Source: a bacterium | GTDB lineage: Bacteria; Bacillota_I; Bacilli_A; RF39; UBA660 | DNA length: 64,000 nt | NCBI GenBank assembly: GCA_019423565.1 | Contig: JAHZBE010000001.1 | Span: 62,001-126,000, forward strand | Direction of reading: 5' to 3' | Shown here: positions 55,919 through 64,000 of the stretch, in pieces | Position numbering within the stretch: the first letter of the stretch is position 1 | Layout of the letters: each line of letters begins with the position of its first letter | The notes under the pieces: model-generated | Databases searched by the model: none | Told to the model about the DNA's origin: nothing | The model's input: only the letters and a program-made list of their open reading frames with translations | Program-made: the position numbers and the translations under genes

Positions 55919-58231
55919 AGTTTCTTTATAGAATACATATGATATAAGTGCTATACCAAATCCTAGTATAATAAATACTAAAGCAAGATTATCAAATATT
56001 CTAAATAAATTTACAATCATTGATATTACAAAAGTTATTATTCCAAATACTATAAGTGGATTTGATTTTTTTACAAGTCCATATATTAAAGTTACAATAG
56101 AAATTATTAAACTAAATGTTAATGCTTCAGTTAAAGAATATATAAATATCATTGCTAAAATAGTTAATTCTAATACTTCTTTATCTGATTTTTTACTTAG
56201 TTTTATAACATAATCACATATAATAAATGTAAATATAATTAGTATTGAAAGTATTAACTCTGTTTGAATACTTTCAAATATATCAACATTTTGTACTAAA
56301 TTGATATACGGAAGTATTATAACTGGTGTATAACAAGTTATTTTTCTATCTGTATCTATTTCAAGCAAGTACATAGAAATTATAATTATAATGTATGACA
56401 CTAATATAAATATATTCGCAATTACTATTTTTTCTATATAACAATTAAATAGTTTATAAATTAGTATAAATCCAAGTAATGTATATATGTATTTAAATAT
56501 GAATCTTAATTTTCCTTCTTTATTATACATATAAAATACTAATGAATATATAAGAACATTTGCAATTACTGCGTACATACTATAATTTTTAATATCAAAT
56601 AATGTAAGAATTATAAGCATAGAAAATAATATATATTTTAAAACACTTTTAAATGTTATTTTTATTTTATCAGAAAACATATAGATTAACGCTATTATAC
56701 CCGTTACAAAAAGTAATACATAATATAATTTAATGTTTAATCTTATAGAACACAAGAATAAATTACAAATTGTAAGAATAAGCATTACTATATTTTCTGA
56801 TTTAATATTTTTATTAATTAATACATATATGAAATAATATATCCATAATAGTTCATTTAATAAAAATGCAGTTAATGAGTTTCCATTAAAAATAATTACA
56901 ATACTTGATACACTTAAGAATATAAATGCAAATGCTTCAAATATACTATTTATAACAGTTCCTTTTTCATTTTTATTTATAAATGTATTAACTAAGAAAC
57001 AAAGTATGCTTGCAACTAATAAAATTAGTTCTAGTTTTGCATCTATAAATACCTCAAATATATTATATATTAATATAAACATTGTTATTGGAAGTAATAA
57101 TTCTGATATTGTTTTTTTAATTTTTTCATCATTAAATTTTATAGTAAATATTTGAATTACTCCTATAATTAAAGTCATTATAATCGCAACTTCAGGTCTT
57201 ATACTATAACAAAAAACATTAAGGTAAGATAAAATCATTGTAAGAATATAAGACATTACTGAAATACTTTTATCACTAATAATTGTAAGTATAAAATATA
57301 ATAAAGCAAGTGATAAAATTGTAATAAATAATTCTATACTAATACTACTTGTAAATAGATTAATTGTATCTGGTACTAAACCTAAAGTTAATACATAAAT
57401 CAAAATTACAAATATACAATTTAATGGACTATTTTTTTCGGTTTTAATAATTATAAAAAGTGATATCAATTCAAATACAAATGGTATTATAGAATTTATA
57501 ACTGAATCTGAATAAATAACAGAATAAGTTAATGTAATAGGAACAAATATTAAAGGTATTATTGACATAAATGTTCTTATTTGTTTATTCTTTACAAAAA
57601 TATTTATGATTATTATTATCAAATTAAACAAACATAATACAGGTAATATTAAGCTTTCACTATATATTTTATCCATCTTAAATAAATATAATAATGATAT
57701 AACCATTAAATATAAAAATACATGTCCAAAAAACAAGAATGTTTTTGATTTCATAAATTTACTACTTAAATAATAGATTAATGCACATAATGCACTTGAT
57801 AATGCTAAATATACATATATTCCGCTACCTTTGTATGATAAATAATTACCAAGTAATTCCTTTTCTCCTATAAAATTTAATATTACTATTATAAATATAG
57901 TTCCAAGAAACCACATTGTTTTATGTGCACCATCATTTTTAAGTTTTTTAAATGCAAAGGATGATGCGAAAAATATTAATGCTTCGATACTTAAAAATAT
58001 AACTTTAAATATATCATTCATATTTTCCCAATTTGTAAATGCAAAAATAATGCTTGATATAATTACTAGAAATGTACCTAACCATAATAATAATTTTTCA
58101 TTAGCTTGCTCTTTCTTCTCTTTTTCAATCTTTTTAATTTTTTCTAATTCTTTTTTTGTTGGTTTACCACAATTTGTACAGAAATTACTATTTTCTCTTA
58201 ATTCATTTCCGCAGTTTGTACAATATTTCAC
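55901..58231 (-). CDS. Zinc-ribbon multi-pass membrane protein
   Basis: 776 residues. N-terminal zinc ribbon with CTNCG and CTNCG spaced 12 residues apart (YCTNCGNELRENSNFCTNCG), a Lys/Glu-rich helix, then more than 20 hydrophobic helices filling the rest of the protein. The first helices (EKLLLWLGTFLVIISSIIFAF then TNWENMNDIFKV) resemble DUF2157-type proteins. Function unknown. Codon 1 is probably GTG ending at 58231, behind GAAGGTGAAT. Monocistronic, with a terminator. Confidence 0.7.
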   Translation of the reverse strand: MKYCTNCGNELRENSNFCTNCGKPTKKELEKIKKIEKEKKEQANEKLLLWLGTFLVIISSIIFAFTNWENMNDIFKVIFLSIEALIFFASSFAFKKLKNDGAHKTMWFLGTIFIIVILNFIGEKELLGNYLSYKGSGIYVYLALSSALCALIYYLSSKFMKSKTFLFFGHVFLYLMVISLLYLFKMDKIYSESLILPVLCLFNLIIIIINIFVKNKQIRTFMSIIPLIFVPITLTYSVIYSDSVINSIIPFVFELISLFIIIKTEKNSPLNCIFVILIYVLTLGLVPDTINLFTSSISIELFITILSLALLYFILTIISDKSISVMSYILTMILSYLNVFCYSIRPEVAIIMTLIIGVIQIFTIKFNDEKIKKTISELLLPITMFILIYNIFEVFIDAKLELILLVASILCFLVNTFINKNEKGTVINSIFEAFAFIFLSVSSIVIIFNGNSLTAFLLNELLWIYYFIYVLINKNIKSENIVMLILTICNLFLCSIRLNIKLYYVLLFVTGIIALIYMFSDKIKITFKSVLKYILFSMLIILTLFDIKNYSMYAVIANVLIYSLVFYMYNKEGKLRFIFKYIYTLLGFILIYKLFNCYIEKIVIANIFILVSYIIIIISMYLLEIDTDRKITCYTPVIILPYINLVQNVDIFESIQTELILSILIIFTFIICDYVIKLSKKSDKEVLELTILAMIFIYSLTEALTFSLIISIVTLIYGLVKKSNPLIVFGIITFVISMIVNLFRIFDNLALVFIILGFGIALISYVFYKETKKNKN

Positions 58232-58390
58232 TTTATTCACCTTCTATTCAATTAAATTATACACTATTTTTAGAAAAAATAAAAGATACAATAAAAACTT
58301 AGAAATATTTTGAAATGCACCCTTTAGGGTAGACATTTATAAAAAAACTTAGGTATGATAGAATACACTTCCGAAAGGAGGTGTTTTCTT

Positions 58391-58690
58391 ATGGCTTCAA
58401 AAGGACAAAAATTTAAAAATTATGACAATAGTGCAAATATTAAGGTGGTTATATTAGAAGAATATAAATTAAAGAGAAATATTAAAGAATTAGCGGAAAG
58501 ATATAATATTCCAGAAGGTACTATTAAAACTTGGACATCAAAATTAAATCATCCAGAATTGTATCTGAGTCATGGTCAAAAGCGTGGTAGACCCAAAGAA
58601 AAAGATTTAACAAAAGAAGACTACAAAGAAAGATATGAAATATTAAAAAAATACCAGGCCTTCCTCAAGGCACAACGAGAGAAAAAGTAA
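58391..58690 (+). CDS. IS3 transposase OrfA (helix-turn-helix subunit)
   Basis: 99 residues. A helix-turn-helix (VVILEEYKLKRNIKELAERY then NIPEGTIKTWTSKL) for binding the element ends, and a Lys-rich helix with the leucine-type heptads used for multimerisation. Start ATG 58391 has AAAGGAGGTG eight bases upstream. The seven-A run at 58645-58651 near its end allows a shift into orfB. Confidence 0.9.
   Translation: MASKGQKFKNYDNSANIKVVILEEYKLKRNIKELAERYNIPEGTIKTWTSKLNHPELYLSHGQKRGRPKEKDLTKEDYKERYEILKKYQAFLKAQREKK
58645..58671 (+). promoter_or_regulatory. Programmed -1 frameshift signal
   Basis: Slippery heptamer A AAA AAA at 58645-58651 in the orfA frame, six-base spacer, then a stem GCCTT/AAGGC (58658-58662 with 58667-58671). 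A shift there joins OrfA to OrfB as one transposase. Confidence 0.65.
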
Positions 58691-59508
58691 CTTTTATAAA
58701 TCTTTATAGAGATAATTATAAGTTATATAATATGTGTGCTGTACTTAATATAAGTCCTAAAACTTATTATAAGTATAGAAATAAGGAAGATTCTGATTAT
58801 TATGATTATTTAGTAATTAAAGAGATATTTGATGATTCTAAAGGCACATATGGTTATCGTAGAATTGTGGAAGGCCTAAAAATCAAATATGGAGTTGTAA
58901 TGAATGGAAAGAAGGTTTTAAGAATAATGAAAAAATATAATTTAATGGCTGAATATATTAGAAAGTCAAAAAAGAAAAATAAAAATGAAAGAATTGAAGA
59001 TAATGTTAAACCAAATTTATTAAATAGAAATTTTATTACTGATGCACCAAATAAGGTATGGGATACAGATGTAACTTATCTTATATTCAAAGGTTCTAGA
59101 GCTTATCTATCAACGATAATTGATCTATATGATAGAAAAGTTGTTGCTTATAAAATATCAAAACGTAATGATAATAAATTAGTAATGGATACATTAAATG
59201 AAGCAATATTCAAAAGAAAAGATGTATCTGGACTTATCATTCACAGTGATCAAGGTTTCCAGTATACATCTTACGAATACAAAGCTATCTGTGAGTCAAA
59301 TGGTATTACAATTTCAATGGCCCGAAAAGGTACTCCAATTGACGATTCTCCAATCGAGAGTTGGCACTCACTTTTGAAGAAAGAAACTTTGTATAACAAT
59401 AATATCACATCTTTAGAAGAATATATACAATTAGTTGAAGAATGGATTGAATTTTATAATACGACTAGAATTAAAGGAAAGAAAATTAAGAAGGAAAATG
59501 ATAAATAA
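58651..59508 (+). CDS. IS3 transposase OrfB (DDE integrase)
   Basis: 285 residues counted from the shift site (frame IPGLPQGTTREKVTFINLYR). Internal ATG 58732 exists but lacks a ribosome site. Catalytic triad present: D in VWDTDVTYL, D in IHSDQGFQYTS, E in DSPIESWHSLLKKE. HTH_21-type region KGTYGYRRIVEGLKIKYG. The C-terminus, FYNTTRIKGKKIKKENDK, lacks the usual SP-x-x-[YF]R ending, so the last residues may be altered. Confidence 0.88.
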   Translation: MPGLPQGTTREKVTFINLYRDNYKLYNMCAVLNISPKTYYKYRNKEDSDYYDYLVIKEIFDDSKGTYGYRRIVEGLKIKYGVVMNGKKVLRIMKKYNLMAEYIRKSKKKNKNERIEDNVKPNLLNRNFITDAPNKVWDTDVTYLIFKGSRAYLSTIIDLYDRKVVAYKISKRNDNKLVMDTLNEAIFKRKDVSGLIIHSDQGFQYTSYEYKAICESNGITISMARKGTPIDDSPIESWHSLLKKETLYNNNITSLEEYIQLVEEWIEFYNTTRIKGKKIKKENDK

Positions 59509-59679
59509 AGATGAATTAATATATAAATTAGAAATTATACAATAGATTATGTCCAAACACGGGAGAGCCAGACTCTGGCATTATTGAATATGCAGAAAAT
59601 GTTTAATATTTAGTTAATTTATTAATAGATAACAAATAAAGACAAGCTTTATTTGAATAAATATTATAATTACATAATT

Positions 59680-59729
59680 AAAAAATCAAGGGTCTAGATG
59701 AACTCACTTCGTTCGCCCTTGATTTTTTT
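59680..59729. terminator. Large bidirectional terminator hairpin
   Basis: Perfect thirteen-base arms at 59680-59692 and 59716-59728 (AAAAAATCAAGGG and complement), with an inner GAAC/GTTC stem. Works on either strand and shields the IS. Confidence 0.8.
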
Positions 59730-59929
59730 ACATAAGTTTTTTATTTGATGTCTACTAAATGGGGTTCACATCAATTAATAAGGTTTTTAATTACTATATG
59801 GAGCAATAGTTGAGTGATTACACAACTTTTTCTCACTTCTTGAGGATGATATATAAATCATCAATCTAATTTAATTATAGCATATTTTTTTATATGGATC
59901 CAGTAAAATCATAAAAAAATTAAATTATA

Positions 59930-59938
59930 TGTTATAAT
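59930..59938 (+). promoter_or_regulatory. Extended -10 promoter of the restriction operon
   Basis: TG at 59930-59931 then TATAAT at 59933-59938; start codon at 59975 behind TTGGAGGTG. Confidence 0.55.
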
Positions 59939-59974
59939 AGATATGAGAAATAATTTTGTGATTGGAGGTGCAAT

Positions 59975-60904
59975 ATGAAGTTAGAAGAAGTATTTAATGA
60001 TGAATCATTATATTCAAAAAAAGAATTTAAATTATTTACTCTAAAAAATGGAAAATACGATTATGATGAAGAAAAAGCATTAGAAATGATAGATTATCTT
60101 GGATTGAAAGCAAAAAAAATAATAACAACTTGTAATAAGTGTAAGAAGGAATTTCCATTCGATATAAAAACAAGATGTATAGGATTTTCAAATGATATTA
60201 ATCAAACAACAAATTATATGATAGTTACAGAAAACTTTCAAAATGCCTTTAGTGGACGTATTGATATAAAAGATGGAAATTTAATTGGAGGTATGCCACC
60301 TTATCCTAAGGATAAATTATTAAAATATAATAAATGGTATATTGAATATGAATTTTCTTGTAATAATGAACCAATCCACAAATATTTAATGGTTTTATCA
60401 ATTGAACAAAAACTAGATACATTTATCATAAAGAAAATTGGACAGGATCCTTCAATGCTTGATGTTCATGGATATGATTTTGATAAATATAAAAAGCAAT
60501 TAGAAAAAATTAATGCTTATAATGATTATAAAAAAGCAAATTTATCGAGAGCTGATCAATTTTACGTCGGAGCATATGCATATTTAAGAAGAATTTTTGA
60601 AAAAATGCTTAATAGATATTTAAAAGAATATAATATTAAAACTACCGATGATCATGTAGAAACCAAAATAAAATCAGTTAAAGAATATTTTGATCCAAGA
60701 ATAAAAGATATGTTGAAAAATTTATATGGGATTTTAAGTAAAAGTATTCATGAATTAGATGAGGATCAGAGCAAAACTTATTATGATTATCTCAAGGCAG
60801 TAATTGAAATTCAATTAGAGTATGAGTATACTGAAGCTGAAAAAGAAAAACAAACTAAAGAACTTAATTCAGTCTTAAATAAAATAGCTAATGATATAAA
60901 ATAA
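59975..60904 (+). CDS. Zinc-finger protein of unknown function in a restriction operon
   Basis: 309 residues, no family recognised. A Cys pair TTCNKCKKEF near residue 53 and a later Cys (TRCIG) suggest a metal-binding knuckle. The C-terminal third is helical (ADQFYVGAYAYLRRIFEKML, then KNLYGILSKSIHELDED) and resembles C-terminal helical domains of uncharacterised defence-island proteins. It lies 15 bases before the endonuclease gene with its own promoter, so it probably belongs to the restriction system as a regulator or accessory subunit. Confidence 0.55.
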   Translation: MKLEEVFNDESLYSKKEFKLFTLKNGKYDYDEEKALEMIDYLGLKAKKIITTCNKCKKEFPFDIKTRCIGFSNDINQTTNYMIVTENFQNAFSGRIDIKDGNLIGGMPPYPKDKLLKYNKWYIEYEFSCNNEPIHKYLMVLSIEQKLDTFIIKKIGQDPSMLDVHGYDFDKYKKQLEKINAYNDYKKANLSRADQFYVGAYAYLRRIFEKMLNRYLKEYNIKTTDDHVETKIKSVKEYFDPRIKDMLKNLYGILSKSIHELDEDQSKTYYDYLKAVIEIQLEYEYTEAEKEKQTKELNSVLNKIANDIK

Positions 60905-60919
60905 AGAGGAAGTGATTAG

Positions 60920-61603
60920 ATGATTGAAATAAATGTTAATGCTAATGAACTATATGATATGTTACTTGCTGATGGTATAATAGGAGCAAATGGAATGATT
61001 AAATTTAAACTCGCTTCAACTGAAACAATTATTAGAACTAGAGATACTATAGGGAATTCTCTGCAATCATGGTTAGGACAATGGTTGAAAGATAATAATA
61101 TTTTCTATTTTGAGCCAGATAACACCCAAGAGTTTCCAGACTTCTATTTAAATTTTGAACATCCAAACGAAAATATGCTTGAATTAAAAACATTCAACGC
61201 CGATGCGACACCTGCTTTTGATATCGCTAATTTTGAATCTTATTGTCAGTCTTTGAGAACAAAACCTTATAGATTATTTGCAGACTATTTAATAATTGCC
61301 TATCAATTAGATATTGAATCTGGAATAATTACTATTAAAAATATTTGGTTAAAAAAAATTTGGGAAATTACAGGAACATCAAATAGATTTGCATTAAGAA
61401 CTCAAGTTAAACGTGGTATGATATATAATATTAGACCAATTATTTGGTATAACAATAGTGGCTTTAAGAATAAATATGAATTTGTTAATGCAATATATCT
61501 AACTTTAAAAGAATATAAAGGAAATGAGTTTGCTGATGATTGGTTAAGCGAAGTTAAAAATAGTTATAGAGAATATTACGGTAAAGAAATAGACACTGAT
61601 TAA
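60920..61603 (+). CDS. Probable type II restriction endonuclease (NgoBV-like)
   Basis: 227 residues. A PD-(D/E)xK site is visible: EFPDFYLNF followed by 13 residues and LELKTF. NSLQSWLGQWLKDNNI before it and the size match NgoBV/NlaIV-type enzymes (GGNNCC), but the family call is from memory of the pattern. The convergent gene is a C5 cytosine methyltransferase, supporting a type II pair. Ribosome site GAGGAAGTGAT. The stop codon overlaps that of the methyltransferase gene within a palindrome. Confidence 0.65.
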   Translation: MIEINVNANELYDMLLADGIIGANGMIKFKLASTETIIRTRDTIGNSLQSWLGQWLKDNNIFYFEPDNTQEFPDFYLNFEHPNENMLELKTFNADATPAFDIANFESYCQSLRTKPYRLFADYLIIAYQLDIESGIITIKNIWLKKIWEITGTSNRFALRTQVKRGMIYNIRPIIWYNNSGFKNKYEFVNAIYLTLKEYKGNEFADDWLSEVKNSYREYYGKEIDTD

Positions 61604-61618
61604 TCAGTGCCTTTTTTA
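61594..61618 (+). terminator. Terminator at the restriction-methyltransferase junction
   Basis: Perfect palindrome CACTGATTAATCAGTG (61594-61609) containing both stop codons, then CC and a six-T run on the plus strand. Confidence 0.75.
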
Positions 61619-62934
61619 TCATATTCTCTAGCAACTCTAGAAATTACCTCTTTCATTACAGATATTACAACAGTATTTCCTAATAAATCAAATGCTTCTG
61701 TTTTTCCTTTTTTTGTATCACTAAACATATCTAATGAATAGCTATCAGGATATCCAAATAATCTTAATCCTTCTCGTATAGTTAATGAACGAATTCCACC
61801 ATTGTCAATTACGCCCATTTTAGCAACATCCATTGCAACTAACGTAGGAGTAACATTGTTTATATCAATTATTTTAGAAAATTCATAGCTTAATTTTCCG
61901 CTAACAATATTATATCCTTTTTCTTTTGTAGTATCATATTCTCGTTTTCTTATAATATGACCCGTCTCATTAAATTCTTCTATTATTTTTTTAGGATACT
62001 CATATGCTAAGTATTTTTTGCTTACTAAATCAGCTAGCATAGATTTCAAATTATCATTATCATAAAAAGATGATATCTGTTGAATTGTTAATGGCATACC
62101 ATCCATCCAATCAATACCAATTTCTTCAGCCCATTTCTTTTTTCTGCGTTCCAGTAAAAGTTTGTTTAATAAATTTATTTCATCTTTTGTAATTTTTCCT
62201 TTTAATCCTAATTCCCAACTGTGAATATTATTTTTTCCACCGCGTTTATCTTTTATTGATTTTCCATATAATTCTTCTGGTTTATAATGGCTTAATAACG
62301 CTTTGCTAAATTTAGAATTATTTGTAGGTTGGTTGTGTTCCATAATATCTTTAAATACTTTATTCTTTACATCAAAATTATCTAAATTTATTTTTTTATC
62401 TAAAGTTCCAACAATATAAACTCTTTTTCTTGATTGCGCTACACCAAAATATTGCGAATCTAATAATTTCCAATTAACTTTGTATCCCAACTCTTTTAAT
62501 ATTTTTAGAATTGTAGAAAAAGTTTGACCTATTTCATCATTTTTATTTTTTAAGTCATGTTTAATTAAACCTTCTACATTTTCAAGAATAAACCCATATG
62601 GTTTTTTTTCTTTTAGGATTCTTGCTATTTCAAAAAACATTGTTCCTCTAGTATCAGCAAATCCTAAACCTTTACCAGCAGAACTAAATGATTGGCAAGG
62701 AAATCCGCCTAACAAAAAGTCAAAATTTTCAATTTCTTTTTCATTTATTTTACAAATATCACCAACTAGATTTTTATGTTTAAAATTCGCTTTCAGTGCC
62801 TTAAGTGCACTAGGTTTAATTTCGGAAGTTAAAACACATTCTGTTTCATAACCTAGTTCTTTAAACGCTTGTTCAAATGATAAACGAATTCCTCCTAAAC
62901 CAGCAAACAAATCAATAAACTTTACTTTTTTCAT
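61600..62934 (-). CDS. DNA (cytosine-5-)-methyltransferase
   Basis: 444 residues. All main C5 motifs: I (FIDLFAGLGGIRLSF), IV with the catalytic Cys (GGFPCQSFSSAGKGLG), VI (GFILENVEGL), VIII (GVAQSRKRVYIVG), IX-X (LGNTVVISVM). The long variable region between VIII and IX (about 210-390) sets the target. Start is ATG ending 62934 behind AGGAGG. Together with the convergent endonuclease it forms a type II restriction-modification system that protects this mobile region's host DNA. Confidence 0.93.
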   Translation of the reverse strand: MKKVKFIDLFAGLGGIRLSFEQAFKELGYETECVLTSEIKPSALKALKANFKHKNLVGDICKINEKEIENFDFLLGGFPCQSFSSAGKGLGFADTRGTMFFEIARILKEKKPYGFILENVEGLIKHDLKNKNDEIGQTFSTILKILKELGYKVNWKLLDSQYFGVAQSRKRVYIVGTLDKKINLDNFDVKNKVFKDIMEHNQPTNNSKFSKALLSHYKPEELYGKSIKDKRGGKNNIHSWELGLKGKITKDEINLLNKLLLERRKKKWAEEIGIDWMDGMPLTIQQISSFYDNDNLKSMLADLVSKKYLAYEYPKKIIEEFNETGHIIRKREYDTTKEKGYNIVSGKLSYEFSKIIDINNVTPTLVAMDVAKMGVIDNGGIRSLTIREGLRLFGYPDSYSLDMFSDTKKGKTEAFDLLGNTVVISVMKEVISRVAREYDKKGTD

Positions 62935-62986
62935 TTTTAACCTCCTAAATCTCACTAAGAATATTATAGCATATAAAATAATAATT

Positions 62987-64000
62987 TTATAACTCATAAT
63001 CATCTTTTTCTTTTATATTATTTTTGCTATTTAAAATGTCATCTAGGGTGTTATCATTTATAATTCTATTATTATGCATATCTTCTAATACTTCTAAATA
63101 AGATTCTTTTTTGCCATCTTTTTTAATCATTCTCTTAAATAAATTTACTAACTTCTTAAAGAATTCTTCTAATTGTTGTAATCTGTATTTAAGATTAAAA
63201 TTATCTTGTTTTAAATCACTAATTAATTCTTCTTGATTTTCTGTTTTAAAAGTGAGATTTTTAACTCGCAGTTCTAATGCTTTATTATTTTCGGTAAGTA
63301 CCTTAATTGCTTTTTTATCTTCTTTTATGGTTTGATTTAAACTATTAAGTGAAGAAGAAAGACCATTTATTTTTTTATATTCGTTATTAGTTTTATCAAT
63401 TTTATCAATATAATTTTCTAATATTTTTTTATCTTCGCTTGATAGAAGGTAAGTATCTTTTTTTAAGGAAGCTTTTTTAAGATTTAATATTTTATCTTTT
63501 ATATTGATTGTGTCTTTATCAAGTTCAATAGAATTATTATTAATGATTTCAAGATTCTTTTGATTTTTTTCAATCAAATCTTTAGTGTCTTGATAATTAA
63601 TCATATCAGATACATGAATATCTTTATTTCTACCTTTTAATTTTTTCTTTAGAGTAGCATCTAAATTATATTCTTTATTATATTCTTCAATACATAAAAT
63701 TCTCATTTTATCCTGTAATTCTTTTAGGGAATTTCTCGTAAAAACATCAGTTTTACCAACTTGAATAGACATACCAGTTTTACAATTGTATTTTATGGGT
63801 ACACCAACTATATGAAGGTGTGGAGAAGTTTCATCATAATGAATAATAGCACTACAGATTTTAAAATTTGGAAGTAATAGTTCTAAATCATCAACTTGTT
63901 TTATAAAAATATTGGTCATTTTATACTTATATGTTATTGATTTAGTATCACAGAATTTTTTATTTCCAAGTTCAATTATTATTTGTACTGCTAAATCACT
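62987..64000 (-). CDS. MobV-family relaxase (Pre/Mob), 5' end outside the window
   Basis: The frame stays open to the window edge, giving 337 visible residues; the first ATG in view (63919) is internal. Signature AIIHYDETSPHLHIVGVPI is the H-x-D-E-x-x-P-H-x-H metal motif of MobV relaxases, and the upstream residues SDLAVQIIIELGNKKF match the usual segment before it. The C-terminal half is a long coiled coil (about residues 150-290). It nicks plasmid or integrated-element DNA for mobilisation. Marks the right end of the window as part of a mobilisable element that includes the methyltransferase 52 bases downstream. Confidence 0.9.
   Translation of the reverse strand, partial: SDLAVQIIIELGNKKFCDTKSITYKYKMTNIFIKQVDDLELLLPNFKICSAIIHYDETSPHLHIVGVPIKYNCKTGMSIQVGKTDVFTRNSLKELQDKMRILCIEEYNKEYNLDATLKKKLKGRNKDIHVSDMINYQDTKDLIEKNQKNLEIINNNSIELDKDTINIKDKILNLKKASLKKDTYLLSSEDKKILENYIDKIDKTNNEYKKINGLSSSLNSLNQTIKEDKKAIKVLTENNKALELRVKNLTFKTENQEELISDLKQDNFNLKYRLQQLEEFFKKLVNLFKRMIKKDGKKESYLEVLEDMHNNRIINDNTLDDILNSKNNIKEKDDYEL

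Larger units (their letters stand above)
58311..59773 (+). mobile_element. IS3-family insertion sequence (IS150-like)
   Basis: About 1.46 kb. Imperfect inverted ends: left TGAAATGCACCC...TAGACAT...AAAAAACTTA from 58311, right (complement) TGATGTGAACCCC...TAGACAT...AAAAAACTTA ending at 59773. Contains orfA and orfB in overlapping frames with a frameshift signal. No convincing target duplication is seen next to the proposed ends, so exact limits are uncertain. The right end after orfB carries about 260 bases of non-coding sequence including a large hairpin. Confidence 0.75.
59509..59974. other. Non-coding stretch: IS right end and downstream spacer
   Basis: No coding frame seen. Contains a GC-richer patch (59552-59582) with ATGTCCAAACACGGGAGAGC and GCCAGACTCTGGC (a short palindrome), the large hairpin at 59680-59728, the IS right inverted end near 59731-59773, and a GATGAT/ATCATC hairpin at about 59844-59861 before the next promoter. 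Confidence 0.55.

Noticed and set aside
1..64000. Mycoplasma-type code (TGA read as Trp), suggested by the very low G+C
   Set aside because: TGA serves as the terminal codon of several well-defined genes (the DUF4097 gene, comN, dtd, the 21273 gene), and no conserved gene needs TGA read-through.
1..64000. tRNA or rRNA genes
   Set aside because: No cloverleaf with a GGTTCGA-type arm or rRNA-like GC-rich stretch was seen in the intergenic regions.

Overview
The window is AT-rich (roughly a quarter G+C), densely coded and uses the standard bacterial code: TGA ends several genes, for example at 5104-5106, 12720-12722 and 18039-18041. Gene content and order point to a low-GC Firmicute of the class Bacilli, probably an uncultured gut lineage. 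The tgt - spoVB - comN - secDF - rel - dtd - hisS - aspS - 6S RNA - tcdA - rarA backbone and the radC - mreC - mreD - spoIVFA - spoIVFB block both match Bacillus gene order. Many genes start a few bases after an AGGTGAT-type ribosome site, and about a dozen starts were moved downstream of the longest open frame for this reason.

Layout. 1-546 is the 3' end of tgt. 0.6-11.1 kb is an accessory stretch between tgt and spoVB: HD hydrolase, P-loop kinase, small membrane proteins, an HTH/DUF4097 pair, ZIP and CorA metal transporters, cysE, an ORF6N (phage antirepressor-like) gene with a structured leader and a decayed second copy, and an unknown gene. 11.1-28.3 kb is mostly the conserved translation, secretion and stringent-response backbone, with two tandem membrane-anchored unknowns, a WG-repeat protein and 6S RNA. 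28.3-38.6 kb holds decaying small genes, an ABC exporter with its own TetR regulator and an operator array, a XerC/D-type recombinase, phosphohexomutase, CYTH and HAD proteins.

38.6-48.1 kb is a minus-strand surface and accessory region: an HTH regulator, two paralogous membrane proteins, a 1504-residue subtilisin-like protease ending in a dockerin, and directly after it a membrane-anchored protein with an Ig/cohesin-like head. A terminator-promoter-start-codon cassette of about 170 bp is duplicated on both sides of this pair, and the mnmA 3' tail sequence occurs three times around it. 48.1-58.2 kb is a minus-strand housekeeping region: mnmA, spoIIM, spoIVFB/FA, mreD, mreC, radC, proS and a large zinc-ribbon membrane protein. 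58.3-64 kb is mobile DNA: an IS3-family element with a -1 frameshift site, a convergent restriction-modification pair, and a MobV relaxase running off the window end.

Most notable: (1) the dockerin protease and its adjacent membrane protein, a possible minimal surface-docking pair; (2) a Rel protein whose ppGpp-hydrolase residues are replaced while the synthetase looks intact; (3) a SecDF carrying an extra N-terminal DUF5684-like membrane domain; (4) two ORF6N copies that each carry a perfect but different palindrome at the same coding position; (5) loss of mreB and minCD from an otherwise conserved block.
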